Source of the DNA: Pedobacter polysacchareus
Lineage (GTDB): Bacteria > Bacteroidota > Bacteroidia > Sphingobacteriales > Sphingobacteriaceae
Length of the DNA stretch: 64,000 nt
Direction of reading: 5' to 3'
Assembly (NCBI RefSeq): GCF_019802255.1
Contig: NZ_JAHYSS010000003.1
Span: 558,001 to 622,000 of the forward strand
Below, piece after piece: positions 46,917-55,359 of this stretch. The notes under the pieces are model-generated. The model searched no databases. It had not been told where the DNA came from and was given only the letters and a program-made list of their open reading frames with translations. A program made the position numbers and the translations under genes. Numbering within the stretch: the stretch's first letter is position 1; every line of letters starts with the position of its first letter.

Positions 46917-48854
46917 ATGTTATCCATATATAAAAACCTAAATAAAGTCCTTATTTTTTCACTGGCAATCGTTTTGATTACCGCAAATGCAAGTGCACAA
47001 ACCGAAAAACCTAAATGGTCATTCGGCGTGTCAGGAGCAGCCAATGGCAATTTCTTTGATGGGACAACCCAAAGGCTCAGTAATTCCCGCATTGTTCCAA
47101 CAGCGTTTCATAAAGGAAAAGGAATCCGTCCCTTTGGGTCTATATTGGCCGAATACCAGCCTAGCAACAAATGGGGTATTGCCCTTAATTTCGGGTATGA
47201 CGGGCGCGGTGGTAAGTTTGATGGCGTAACTGCCCCATGTAACTGTCCGGCAGACCTTAAAACCAATGTAAGTTACTTAACGGTAGAACCTTCACTTAAG
47301 TTTAGTCCTGGCGGTGGTAATTTCTACCTTTTTGCCGGTCCGCGTGTGGCCATGAACTTACAGAAAGATTTTAATTACACCCAGCTTAAACAACCCAATA
47401 CCGATGCCGAATTTTCGGAAGTGCGTAAAACCTTAATTTCCGGTCAGGTAGGAATAGGATATGATATCCCCGTTTCTGCTCCGGAAAGCAATACCAGGTT
47501 TGTGATTTCGCCCTTTGTTTCCTATCATCCTTACTTCGGACAAGATGTAAGAGAGATTGAAAGTTGGTCGATAACAACAATACGTGCCGGTGTGGCATTA
47601 AAATTCGGGAAAGCCAGAAAAGCTGTACGCGCAAGTCAACCTGCCCCGGTTGCTCCTTTGCAAGAAGTGAGCTTCTCTGTACGTGCGCCAAAAGAAATCC
47701 TGGTAAAGCGTGCAGTTAGTGAAACGTTACCATTGCTTAACTATGTTTTTTTTGATGAAGGCAGTGCGGCCTTACCAGACCGTTATACGCTTCTTTCAAA
47801 AAATCAGGCAGTTGATTTTAAAGAAGTCCAGCTTCAAAATGAAGTTGTAGCAGATAAGGCAGGACGTTCAGGAAGGCAGTTATCTGTTTATTATAATATC
47901 TTGAACATTGTCGGTGCCCGTATGAAAGCGAATCCTGAGATCAGTATTACTTTAAGTGGGGCTTCAAAAGCTGGTCCTGAGGAAGGTAGGAAATTTGCGG
48001 CTGCTGTAAAAAACTACCTGACTACAATATTTGAAATACCCGCATCAAAAATTGCAATAAATGGCCGTACCAAGCCAGTTGATCCTTCTGAACAACCCGG
48101 AGGCACAAAGGAACTGGAATTGTTAAGAGCCGGCGACCGCAGGGTGGACATTCAAAGTACATCTGATAAATTGATGATGGAAGTGGGTGGTGGAATGATG
48201 AAGCCGGTGCAGATCAATACAATGCAGACAGACTCTATGGACAGTCATGTTGTATTTAACGTAAACAGGGCAACTGAACTGCTCAAATCTTATACAATAG
48301 ATTTAACGGACCAGCAGGGACAGGTTCAGCGTTTCGGACCGTTTACTAAAAACCAGGAAAGCATAGCTGCAAAAAGCATACTTGGCACCAACGAAAAAGG
48401 TGTTTACAAAGTAGTGATGCTGGGTGAAACAAAAGAAGGAACCAAAACACAAAAGGAAAGTACAGTTCAGTTACAAAGCCAGCAGGAAATACTTCAAACC
48501 GGGAATAGGTATAGTGTATTGTTTAATTTTAACAAAGCCAATACTGCAGCTGCTTACGAACAGTTTCTAACTGAAGTGGTCGCACCTTTGATCAGTAATG
48601 GTTCTACTATTACTATTCGTGGCTATACTGATATCATCGGCAGTGAAGATTATAACAATAAGCTTTCTCAAAAACGTGCACAACAGGCACAACAGATACT
48701 TGAGCAGGCATCAGCCAAAGCTGGAAGAAGTAATGTAAGCTTTGAAACCCTGGGGTCAGGAGAAGACAGTGCAAGTGCACCGTTTAATAATAACCTCCCT
48801 GAAGAACGTTTTTATAACAGGACTGTTATCATTGATATCGTTTCAAAAAATTAA
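46917..48854 (+). CDS. OmpA-family outer membrane protein
   Basis: The 645 residues have a signal peptide (ASAQ), an N-terminal beta-barrel of about 230 residues, a linker region with a second OmpA-like half (about 280-430), and a C-terminal peptidoglycan-binding OmpA domain with FNFNKANTAA, TIRGYTDIIGSEDYNNKLSQKRAQ and NRTVIIDI. It anchors the outer membrane to peptidoglycan. Being 27 bp after the adhesin gene, it may help display or hold that protein. A terminator follows. Confidence 0.92.
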   Translation: MLSIYKNLNKVLIFSLAIVLITANASAQTEKPKWSFGVSGAANGNFFDGTTQRLSNSRIVPTAFHKGKGIRPFGSILAEYQPSNKWGIALNFGYDGRGGKFDGVTAPCNCPADLKTNVSYLTVEPSLKFSPGGGNFYLFAGPRVAMNLQKDFNYTQLKQPNTDAEFSEVRKTLISGQVGIGYDIPVSAPESNTRFVISPFVSYHPYFGQDVREIESWSITTIRAGVALKFGKARKAVRASQPAPVAPLQEVSFSVRAPKEILVKRAVSETLPLLNYVFFDEGSAALPDRYTLLSKNQAVDFKEVQLQNEVVADKAGRSGRQLSVYYNILNIVGARMKANPEISITLSGASKAGPEEGRKFAAAVKNYLTTIFEIPASKIAINGRTKPVDPSEQPGGTKELELLRAGDRRVDIQSTSDKLMMEVGGGMMKPVQINTMQTDSMDSHVVFNVNRATELLKSYTIDLTDQQGQVQRFGPFTKNQESIAAKSILGTNEKGVYKVVMLGETKEGTKTQKESTVQLQSQQEILQTGNRYSVLFNFNKANTAAAYEQFLTEVVAPLISNGSTITIRGYTDIIGSEDYNNKLSQKRAQQAQQILEQASAKAGRSNVSFETLGSGEDSASAPFNNNLPEERFYNRTVIIDIVSKN

Positions 48855-48868
48855 GTTTAAAATATTTT

Positions 48869-48905
48869 AAGCAAGCCGCTATTAATTTAGCAGGCTTGCT
48901 TTTTG
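48869..48905 (+). terminator. Terminator of the adhesin-OmpA operon
   Basis: The 9-bp stem AAGCAAGCC/GGCTTGCTT is followed by a T-rich tract. Confidence 0.8.
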
Positions 48906-49043
48906 ATTTTTCAAAAAAAGCTTAGAGAAATCTAATACTTTCCAATTACGACGAATTATAATTCAACTTCATTAAACGTACTAATTGTTTTTTCTTGATC
49001 ATATCTATTTGTTTTTATAAAGATCCAGGATTCGCATTAAAAC

Positions 49044-49187
49044 TTATGGTAAATTTCCATGATCAACCTGTTCCAGGTAGTAAATTACCTCCCAAATATT
49101 TTTTTTGTTTTTTAACACGAATGCAGCAGTGGCAACACGATGATCTCGTAAAAATTTCCGTTTAAGAGCTTCCTTATTATGTATCAT
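49044..49187 (-). CDS. Possible small hypothetical protein, 47 aa
   Basis: An ATG-started minus-strand frame has protein-like composition (MIHNKEALKRKFLRDHRVAT, then KNIWEVIYYLEQVDHGNLP). It lies 42 bp after the response regulator stop on the same strand, so it could be a third gene of that operon. There is no known domain. Beyond it to 48905 only a very short frame (MIKKKQLVRLMKLNYNSS) is seen. Confidence 0.35.
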   Translation of the reverse strand: MIHNKEALKRKFLRDHRVATAAFVLKNKKNIWEVIYYLEQVDHGNLP

Positions 49188-49229
49188 CAATGGTTATCTA
49201 ACTTGTTATGTGGAAAAGCAACAATGGTA

Positions 49230-49916
49230 TTAAAGTTCATTGAACTTAAACTCAAATCCGACTCCACGTACTGTTTCAATTACGATCCGATCATCTTCGA
49301 GGAGGTATTTACGCAACTTACTTACAAATACATCCAAGCTGCGTCCAGAAAAGTAATCGTCACTTTTCCAGATCTGTAATAGTACCTCTTCCCGTTTGAT
49401 CAGCCGGTTTTTGTTCAGATAGAAATAACGAAGCAGCAGGGCTTCCTTTTCAGTCAGGCGGATATTACCAGATTTGTGTATGAGCAAAAGGCTCTGATAA
49501 TCGAACTTATATTGGCCTAGTAATAGAATATCTGGCAGAAGTGCTTCAGCCTGTTTACTGCGTGCTAAGATATTTTTTATCCGCAGAACGAGTTCCTCTG
49601 CTTCAAAAGGTTTAACAATATAATCATCAGCACCTAGTCTCAAACCTTTAAGTCTATCTTCTTTTTGGTTTCTTGCTGTCAAAAAAACAAAGGGCATAGC
49701 GGGATAAATAGCCAGCACCTGGTCTGCTAGTGTAAAACCGTCCATAATCGGCATCATTACATCCAGTACACAAATATCAGCGGTATCCTGCTTTAGATAT
49801 GCCAATGCATCCTGACCATGGAACTTCCAGGTCACCTGAAAACCAGCAAGTTCAAGATACTGCTTCAGGATGCCACCAAAATCCAAATCATCTTCAGTCA
49901 TTAAAATATGTTTCAT
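49230..49916 (-). CDS. OmpR/PhoB-family response regulator
   Basis: The 228 residues comprise a receiver (acidic MTEDDLDFG, phospho-Asp near 53 in CVLDVMMPIMDGF, Lys in YIVKPF) and a winged-helix DNA-binding domain with RLTEKEALLLRYF and the recognition part SLDVFVSKLRKYL...IETVRGVGFEFK. Its start overlaps the kinase stop by 4 bp (ATGA type), so it is cotranslated with its cognate kinase. The likely target is the divergent outer-membrane gene at 51370, whose promoter holds three direct repeats at 11-bp spacing, as expected for an OmpR-type dimer array. Confidence 0.95.
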   Translation of the reverse strand: MKHILMTEDDLDFGGILKQYLELAGFQVTWKFHGQDALAYLKQDTADICVLDVMMPIMDGFTLADQVLAIYPAMPFVFLTARNQKEDRLKGLRLGADDYIVKPFEAEELVLRIKNILARSKQAEALLPDILLLGQYKFDYQSLLLIHKSGNIRLTEKEALLLRYFYLNKNRLIKREEVLLQIWKSDDYFSGRSLDVFVSKLRKYLLEDDRIVIETVRGVGFEFKFNEL

Positions 49917-51241
49917 ACGATGGGTATAGTCATTGTAAATGTAGATCCTTTACCTGGGATGCTATGTATGCTAAGCGTTCCAGCATGTGCGATCGCTATC
50001 TGGCGAGTGTAGTACAAACCTAGACCCAGGCCCTTCGTGTTATGAAGATCGCCTTTTTCTACACGGTAGAACTTCTGAAAGATATTACTAATTTCTCTCT
50101 GTGCAATGCCGATTCCATTGTCAGATATTATAAAATTGCAGTTGTTCTTATTTTCTACAACGGTAAATGTAAGTTGGGTACCACCATATTTCACAGCGTT
50201 TTCCAATAGATTTGTCATCGCTGTGGTAAGGTAAAAAGGATCCGCGAGAATTTCCTTGGGCACCTCTTCCAGTTTAAGAAGAAGTTTGATTTCGGGATGT
50301 GCGGACTGGAAGTCCTCGAGCAATTTTTCAAGGAAATCCATTAATGGTATTTTCACTTTATGAATGATCAGGTCCCCCGAGACTTCTGTATGTGTCATCA
50401 CCTGATCAATCAATTTCTTTAACCGACGGTACTGGCGATCGATAACATTTAATCCATTTAAGCTGATACTGTTCTCTTCCTTTGCTAATAATTGTGATCT
50501 AACAGTACTCACCGCAACACCTATTGTCGCTAAAGGGGTATTGAATTCATGCGTTATGTTATTGATAAAATCGGTCTGTATGTCCGATATCTTTTTCTGA
50601 GTAATCAGACTTCTGATGGAAAAATAAAAAAGCAGGATGACCACAGTGAGTAGGAACACTGAAAAGATAAGCAGACCAAGCATTTCAGAAAGAATATTAT
50701 TCCTGCTACCATTAATAGTAAAGCTAGACCGTGAATTAAAGTTCCGCACCAAAGCTCCACCAACATCATTACTTGTGGTCAGGTCATGAAGAATCAAGTC
50801 GTGAAGAATCAGGTCCTGGCCATTGATTTTGCCATTCCCAAACCAGTGTTTATTCCTGATCTGAAGCTGAACACCTTTTCCTTGAAGGGAAACCTGTCGG
50901 AAAATTACAGCATAAACTGTATTGTATTTTTCTAAAATTTTATTCTCCTGAATATAAGTACTGACCTGTTTGCTAATCGCGGCTGAACCATTGTTTAAAA
51001 ACGCCGCAGCGGCTTCAACACCTTTTGAACGTACAAGGTTTTCCGTTTCCAAAAACCACTTATTTCTGATCGAATCAATATTGATGGTCCTTTCCATATG
51101 GATGAGTTCTGTCCGAACTGCGATTTGTGCCTGCTGTTCTTTCAGCACATAGGTATTGTAAATAAAATAAGTCTGTATGGCAGTTAAGGCCAATATAGCT
51201 ACACTGCAGCACCAGATCAGATATTTTATCTTACGTTTCAT
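49913..51241 (-). CDS. Membrane sensor histidine kinase
   Basis: The 442 residues have two membrane helices (about 7-28 and 187-210) flanking a periplasmic sensor of about 155 residues. A DHp domain carries His in NNITHEFNTPLAT (about 235), and an HATPase domain shows NLLENAVKYGG, DNGIGI and GLGLGLYY. The periplasmic part contains a tandem DLILHDLILHDL arising from a 15-bp duplication (50783-50812). It forms an operon with the OmpR-type regulator and is divergent from the TonB-type outer-membrane gene, so envelope sensing is likely. Confidence 0.95.
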   Translation of the reverse strand: MKRKIKYLIWCCSVAILALTAIQTYFIYNTYVLKEQQAQIAVRTELIHMERTINIDSIRNKWFLETENLVRSKGVEAAAAFLNNGSAAISKQVSTYIQENKILEKYNTVYAVIFRQVSLQGKGVQLQIRNKHWFGNGKINGQDLILHDLILHDLTTSNDVGGALVRNFNSRSSFTINGSRNNILSEMLGLLIFSVFLLTVVILLFYFSIRSLITQKKISDIQTDFINNITHEFNTPLATIGVAVSTVRSQLLAKEENSISLNGLNVIDRQYRRLKKLIDQVMTHTEVSGDLIIHKVKIPLMDFLEKLLEDFQSAHPEIKLLLKLEEVPKEILADPFYLTTAMTNLLENAVKYGGTQLTFTVVENKNNCNFIISDNGIGIAQREISNIFQKFYRVEKGDLHNTKGLGLGLYYTRQIAIAHAGTLSIHSIPGKGSTFTMTIPIV

Positions 51242-51290
51242 ATTTCAAATATATTCTACTGCCACCATAATCACACATAACTATCCAGTT

Positions 51291-51317
51291 TTAACATTCC
51301 GTTAACCAAGCATTAAC
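51291..51317. promoter_or_regulatory. Three TTAAC direct repeats with 11-bp period
   Basis: TTAAC occurs at 51291, 51302 and 51313, exactly 11 bp apart, within the 128-bp region between the divergent kinase and outer-membrane genes. OmpR-family regulators typically bind such direct repeats on one helix face. The adjacent regulator is the natural candidate; this is inference from spacing. Confidence 0.55.
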
Positions 51318-51369
51318 CAAAAGCAGGTCTAGCGCTCCAGAAGTTTGTGGCAAGCAAATCAATCATATC

Positions 51370-53742
51370 ATGCGTATATTTCTTTCTCTACTGTTATTAC
51401 TGCCACTGGCAGGATACACCCAAAAATTCACTTTGTCCGGCCGAATTCAGGACACAAAAGGTCTTGCTGTTCCTTATGCCAGTATCACACTGAAAAGCAT
51501 ACGGGACACCAGCTTTAAGCGTCTCACTATTGCGGCTTTAGATGGAGGCTATAAGTTTGCCGAACTGACTAAAGGAAGCTATAAAATATTGGTCAACACG
51601 GTAGGTTTTCTGCCTTTTGAACAAGCCTTTTCCATAGAAAATGACCTAAATTTATCGAGTATCAGTTTAATAGATGAAGTATCTCAGCTTGCGGAGCTGC
51701 AGGTTGTGGCGGTTAAACCAACGATTACCCGCAAAATCGACCGGGTAGAATTCAGTGTAGAAAACACGGCTTTGTCATCCTCCAATGCCTGGGAAATCGT
51801 AAAACGCGCACCTGGAATCCAGTCTGCAGGAGGCGAACTCTCCCTACGCGGGAGTAAATCCATATTGGTAACCATCAATGACAAAAAAGTCTATCTGTCT
51901 GGTGATGAGCTCAAGGCCTTTCTAGAAAGCACTAATGGGAATGTGGTCAAATCTGTTGAAATCATTACCAACCCACCCGCCAAATACGAAGCATCAGGTA
52001 CTGCGGTCATCAATATCAAATTGATGAAAAATCTTCAAAGTGGTTATAAAGGTTCAGTAAATAGCAGCTATACTCAAGGAATTTATGCCAAAGGAGATTT
52101 AGGTACGAGCCAGTATTTTAAAGCTGAAAAATTTGCCGCTTCCGGCAATTATACTTTTGGAAAGGGGATTTTTTATAACAAGATTAGTGAAATTGCTAAT
52201 TACACCGCCCAGCAGCAAACCTGGTATGATGTATTGAGTCGAAAAAATTATCGTGATGCCGAACACACCTACCGTTTAAACCTGGAATACGCTCCTGACA
52301 GTCTCAATACAATTACCATGGGTACAAATGGCAATATCGCTAAAAAAAATCATGCCCTTTATCTGATACCCACCGAAATTTACCAGAACGGCCAATATTT
52401 ATCAAGGTTTGACACCCAGAACGAAAGGTTCACGCCCCGTAGTAATCTAGCTTATAATCTATCATTTGAACACCGTTTCTCGGCCAAAGAAACACTGAAT
52501 TTTGCAGCAGATTTAACAAATGACCATAACCAGACGGACCAAAATATCAGCACCGTTTATTACGAGCCAGATTTATACATCAACCAATTTAAAAACAATA
52601 ACAACCAGAAAATCAAACTGTTCAGCTCACAACTGGATTACCGTAATGACATGCCTCTTTTTCAACTGGAAAGCGGTCTCAAATACAGTAAGGTGCAAGC
52701 AAACAACACACAAGATTTTCAACATAACCTTCCGGATGGTTTTGGCACTGATCCTGAACTTAGTAATGCCTATGATTATACCGAGTCGGTAATTGCAGGT
52801 TACCTCAGTTTAAGTAAAGAAATCAAGAACTTGAGCCTGAAGGCAGGATTGCGTGGTGAATATACGGCTACACTTGGAAACTCGGTTAATCCAAAGGAGA
52901 TCAATAAGCAAAACTATTTTAATCTCTTTCCAACCATTTTTATCCAAAATAAGATAAACAACAATAACACCTTAGGTTTATCTTATGGCAGAAGGATTAC
53001 ACGTCCCCCATACAGTTACCTTAATCCATCAAAATTTTATTTTAGCCCAAATTCATACCTAATTGGAGATCCGAAGTTAAAGCCAGCACTCACTGACCAG
53101 ATTAGCATCAGCTATGCGTATAAAGGTAATTACCGAATGGAGGCTTATTACATGAATGAAAAACATCCAACAATTCAGCTGCCTTACCAGGATAATGCAG
53201 CGAATATCTTGATTCAAAAGGTAACAAATGTCCCTGGGAACCAGTATTACGGCATTGATTTCAGTGCGAGTTTCCAGCCGGCCCCCTGGTTGGCACTTGA
53301 AATACAGGCCGGACCTAATCATGTTGAAAGTAGCTTCAAATTAAGCGACGGATCCACCCTGTACAACCGTATTAATGCTTTAAATGCCAATATAGACCAG
53401 CAATATACCATTAGTGAAAAAAGAGGTTTTAGCGCGGGTGTAAATTTTAGCTTTATTACAGGTGGTGTGCAGGGGCCTGCCAAAATAAGTTCAATGAGTA
53501 GCCTGAATTTCAATGCCCGTAAAAAACTATTTAATAACAAAGCTGAGATTAGCTTAATGTTGTCCGATGTTTATCGTGGTGAGACCTTGACTGTTAGTTC
53601 TAATTATGCTGACCAAAACAATTCATTCACCTATTATGGCGATACCCAGAATATTCGTTTAAGCTTTAAATATAACCTGGGCAACAGTACGCTAAAAAGC
53701 AAACCTGTTAAGGAAAAAACCACTGAGCAGAAACGTCTTTAA
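51370..53742 (+). CDS. TonB-dependent receptor-like outer membrane beta-barrel protein
   Basis: The 790 residues have a signal peptide (AGYTQ), a carboxypeptidase-regulatory-like domain (about 20-105), a plug-like domain with ELSLRGSKSILVTINDKKVYLSGDEL-type organisation (about 155-185) and a large barrel of the outer-membrane beta-barrel 3 family. A C-terminal Lys-rich tail (KSKPVKEKTTEQKRL) follows the last strand. It is not of the SusC class, since no SusC plug signature or SusD partner is present. Family members are often controlled by an adjacent two-component pair, as here. The cargo is unknown; peptide or metal uptake, or envelope maintenance, are possible. Confidence 0.9.
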   Translation: MRIFLSLLLLLPLAGYTQKFTLSGRIQDTKGLAVPYASITLKSIRDTSFKRLTIAALDGGYKFAELTKGSYKILVNTVGFLPFEQAFSIENDLNLSSISLIDEVSQLAELQVVAVKPTITRKIDRVEFSVENTALSSSNAWEIVKRAPGIQSAGGELSLRGSKSILVTINDKKVYLSGDELKAFLESTNGNVVKSVEIITNPPAKYEASGTAVINIKLMKNLQSGYKGSVNSSYTQGIYAKGDLGTSQYFKAEKFAASGNYTFGKGIFYNKISEIANYTAQQQTWYDVLSRKNYRDAEHTYRLNLEYAPDSLNTITMGTNGNIAKKNHALYLIPTEIYQNGQYLSRFDTQNERFTPRSNLAYNLSFEHRFSAKETLNFAADLTNDHNQTDQNISTVYYEPDLYINQFKNNNNQKIKLFSSQLDYRNDMPLFQLESGLKYSKVQANNTQDFQHNLPDGFGTDPELSNAYDYTESVIAGYLSLSKEIKNLSLKAGLRGEYTATLGNSVNPKEINKQNYFNLFPTIFIQNKINNNNTLGLSYGRRITRPPYSYLNPSKFYFSPNSYLIGDPKLKPALTDQISISYAYKGNYRMEAYYMNEKHPTIQLPYQDNAANILIQKVTNVPGNQYYGIDFSASFQPAPWLALEIQAGPNHVESSFKLSDGSTLYNRINALNANIDQQYTISEKRGFSAGVNFSFITGGVQGPAKISSMSSLNFNARKKLFNNKAEISLMLSDVYRGETLTVSSNYADQNNSFTYYGDTQNIRLSFKYNLGNSTLKSKPVKEKTTEQKRL

Positions 53743-53822
53743 GTTGGTTTATGCTTTAATTCACACTGGATCATTCCAGGAGAGCTTTGCAATGTCATTA
53801 ATAAACTTCTGATGATCAACAA

Positions 53823-53854
53823 CAAGGGGTCGCTCTTAAAAGATCGACCCCTTG
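53823..53854 (+). terminator. Terminator after the outer-membrane gene
   Basis: The 10-bp stem CAAGGGGTCG/CGACCCCTTG has a 12-nt loop. The T-run after it is weak. Confidence 0.65.
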
Positions 53855-53952
53855 AGTTATTAAAAATGATGGAGCGTTGTATTTATGGTTAAATTTTGAT
53901 CTTTCTTGTTTCCCAACTGTACTGGACTGAAACTTAACCTTTTCCGTTTTGA

Positions 53953-54153
53953 CTAACTGCCACTTACACTAAGCTCGATTGCTCCCGCATTTTTAGTAGA
54001 CTGCACCAGCACAACCGGCTTCCCGCTGAAAAGCTTCATTCTTGGCAATTCAAAACTCTCCAGAGAAATAGCATCTCCATTACATACCGACTTAAATACC
54101 CTTTCCCCAAACACACTAAATTGAAGTGGAAGCGTAGCTATCGGACATGGGGT
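53953..54153 (-). pseudogene. C-terminal relic of a GH2-type beta-galactosidase
   Basis: A 66-codon minus-strand frame without a start translates to a segment typical of the C-terminal Ig-like domain of family 2 glycosidases: VFGERVFKSVCNGDAISLE, followed by SFELPRMKLFSGKPVVLVQS and a final strand, then TAG (53953-53955). An in-frame TGA at 54154-54156 closes it on the 5' side, and the catalytic body is absent. It marks a deletion or rearrangement boundary at the edge of the accessory island. The GH2 assignment rests on the NGD...F.G..VVLVQS pattern and should be confirmed by a search. Confidence 0.5.
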
Positions 54154-54361
54154 TCAATCTTTATCTATCATCGATTATTTGCCGATACACAAAACACAAC
54201 ACATTAAAAATCTAATGATTACAACAACAAAGCAACAGAATAGATTCTTCATTATCATCCGTTGTTATCTATACGGTAATGTTGACAAATTGTCCAAATA
54301 TACTGTGATCAAGAGAGCTAAACACCTCATTTTACCTAAAACACCAGAAAAGGCTTTTGCT

Positions 54362-54487
54362 TTAATGTCTATGCTGTAAAAATAGTACACCTACCAGGCA
54401 GGGCACTATAATTACCAGTAACACCAACAAAACATTTTTTATGGTTATCACTTTATAATCTTTTGGATAATCGTTAACTATTACCAT
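54362..54487 (-). CDS. Possible small membrane protein, 41 aa
   Basis: An ATG-started frame gives a short charged N terminus, then one strongly hydrophobic helix (NVLLVLLVIIVPCLVGVLFL). It could be a real single-pass peptide or a gene remnant in this decayed region. The rest of 54154-54574 shows nothing else I can support. Confidence 0.25.
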   Translation of the reverse strand: MVIVNDYPKDYKVITIKNVLLVLLVIIVPCLVGVLFLQHRH

Positions 54488-54574
54488 GGCTCGTTTGTGG
54501 GTCTAAAATAAAATAAACACTAACCCGTAAACCATCATAAAGGGCATTAGATGCAACTTATTTGTAAGATAGTC

Positions 54575-54712
54575 TTAACTTACACCGGTTGGCATTATCT
54601 TCATATAAGCTTCTCTGGTGGTGCAACCACTCACACAAAACGGGCCTTCTACATTCAATGTCACTGTTTTCAGGTTACCCTTGTTGTCCTTCAAGGTAAT
54701 GGAAGTACCAAT
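54575..54712 (-). pseudogene. Unidentified coding remnant
   Basis: A 45-codon frame without a start codon lies directly after the stop of the 123-aa gene, in the same frame but after two stop codons. It contains GTSITLKDNKGNLKTVTLNV and a CxxxC segment (CVSGC). It reads like the C-terminal end of an extracellular beta-rich protein. The family is unknown. Confidence 0.35.
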
Positions 54713-54724
54713 AATACCTTACAC

Positions 54725-55096
54725 TTAAATGAATTCGATATAATTACTATGCTTAGTATATTTTATGTATTCTTTACGCTCATGACTATTGGGCTCAAAA
54801 AAACGTATTTCTATCGCATCATAACCAACACCATCTTCTTTAACAGTTACGTCAATTATTATCGCAGCTACTTTATACTCTCCTTTTTCCACTTTCTCCC
54901 TAAAGCGTTTCTCTAACATCGAGATTAACTCTAATGAAGAAGGAAATTCGCCATCCAAATATGCAGACACAGGGACAAGTTGATCATTTTTATCAATGCA
55001 GGTTCCAAATGGATAAAATTCTCCACCATCTAATAAGAATGTCTGCACTTGTTCTTTTATTAAACTTATTAGGTCTTCAATACTATATTTTCTCAT
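54725..55096 (-). CDS. Hypothetical protein, possible immunity protein of a degraded toxin
   Basis: The 123-residue soluble alpha/beta protein (MRKYSIEDLISLIKEQVQTF; later EIRFFEPNSHERKEYIKY) has no domain that I recognise. Its start overlaps the preceding toxin-tail frame by 4 bp, the usual layout of a toxin-immunity pair in polymorphic toxin loci. The size and acidic character fit an immunity protein. The toxin body upstream is broken, so it may now be an orphan immunity gene. The role is inference. Confidence 0.55.
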   Translation of the reverse strand: MRKYSIEDLISLIKEQVQTFLLDGGEFYPFGTCIDKNDQLVPVSAYLDGEFPSSLELISMLEKRFREKVEKGEYKVAAIIIDVTVKEDGVGYDAIEIRFFEPNSHERKEYIKYTKHSNYIEFI

Positions 55097-55359
55097 AAGA
55101 AATCTTCTTTTGTATGTGTTCGTTGCACAGGTTTAGCTCCTGGGGGTATAAGCATCGGATTAACTACTTTTGTATTATCGCTTTTTGCAGCCGGTGCAAT
55201 TTGGTAAGTTTTTATGTCAAATGATGAATTTTTCAACGGCTTAGATAAGCCTGCTCCTTTATTTATTATCAGCTCAGGTTGAAAACCATTATCATTAGAA
55301 AACTTCTCTTGCAACCTCAGCTGCTTTGTTAAAATCACCATCGGTACCCTTTCATATAA
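55093..55359 (-). pseudogene. Frameshifted C-terminal tail of a polymorphic toxin
   Basis: The open part from 55341 starts with an artificial-looking MVILTKQLRLQEK. One frame over, the same bases read GTDGDFNKAAEVARE, which flows into the natural FSNDNGFQPELIINKGAGL if one base lost near 55306-55310 is restored. An in-frame stop precedes GTDGDF. The chain ends PVQRTHTKEDFL and overlaps the next gene by 4 bp. It therefore appears to be the surviving tail of a larger Rhs-type toxin. The toxin activity cannot be named. Confidence 0.5.

Noticed and set aside
54551..54916. 121-codon plus-strand frame
   Set aside because: It runs antisense over the 123-aa gene and a coding relic; its Thr/Phe-rich translation has no domain character.
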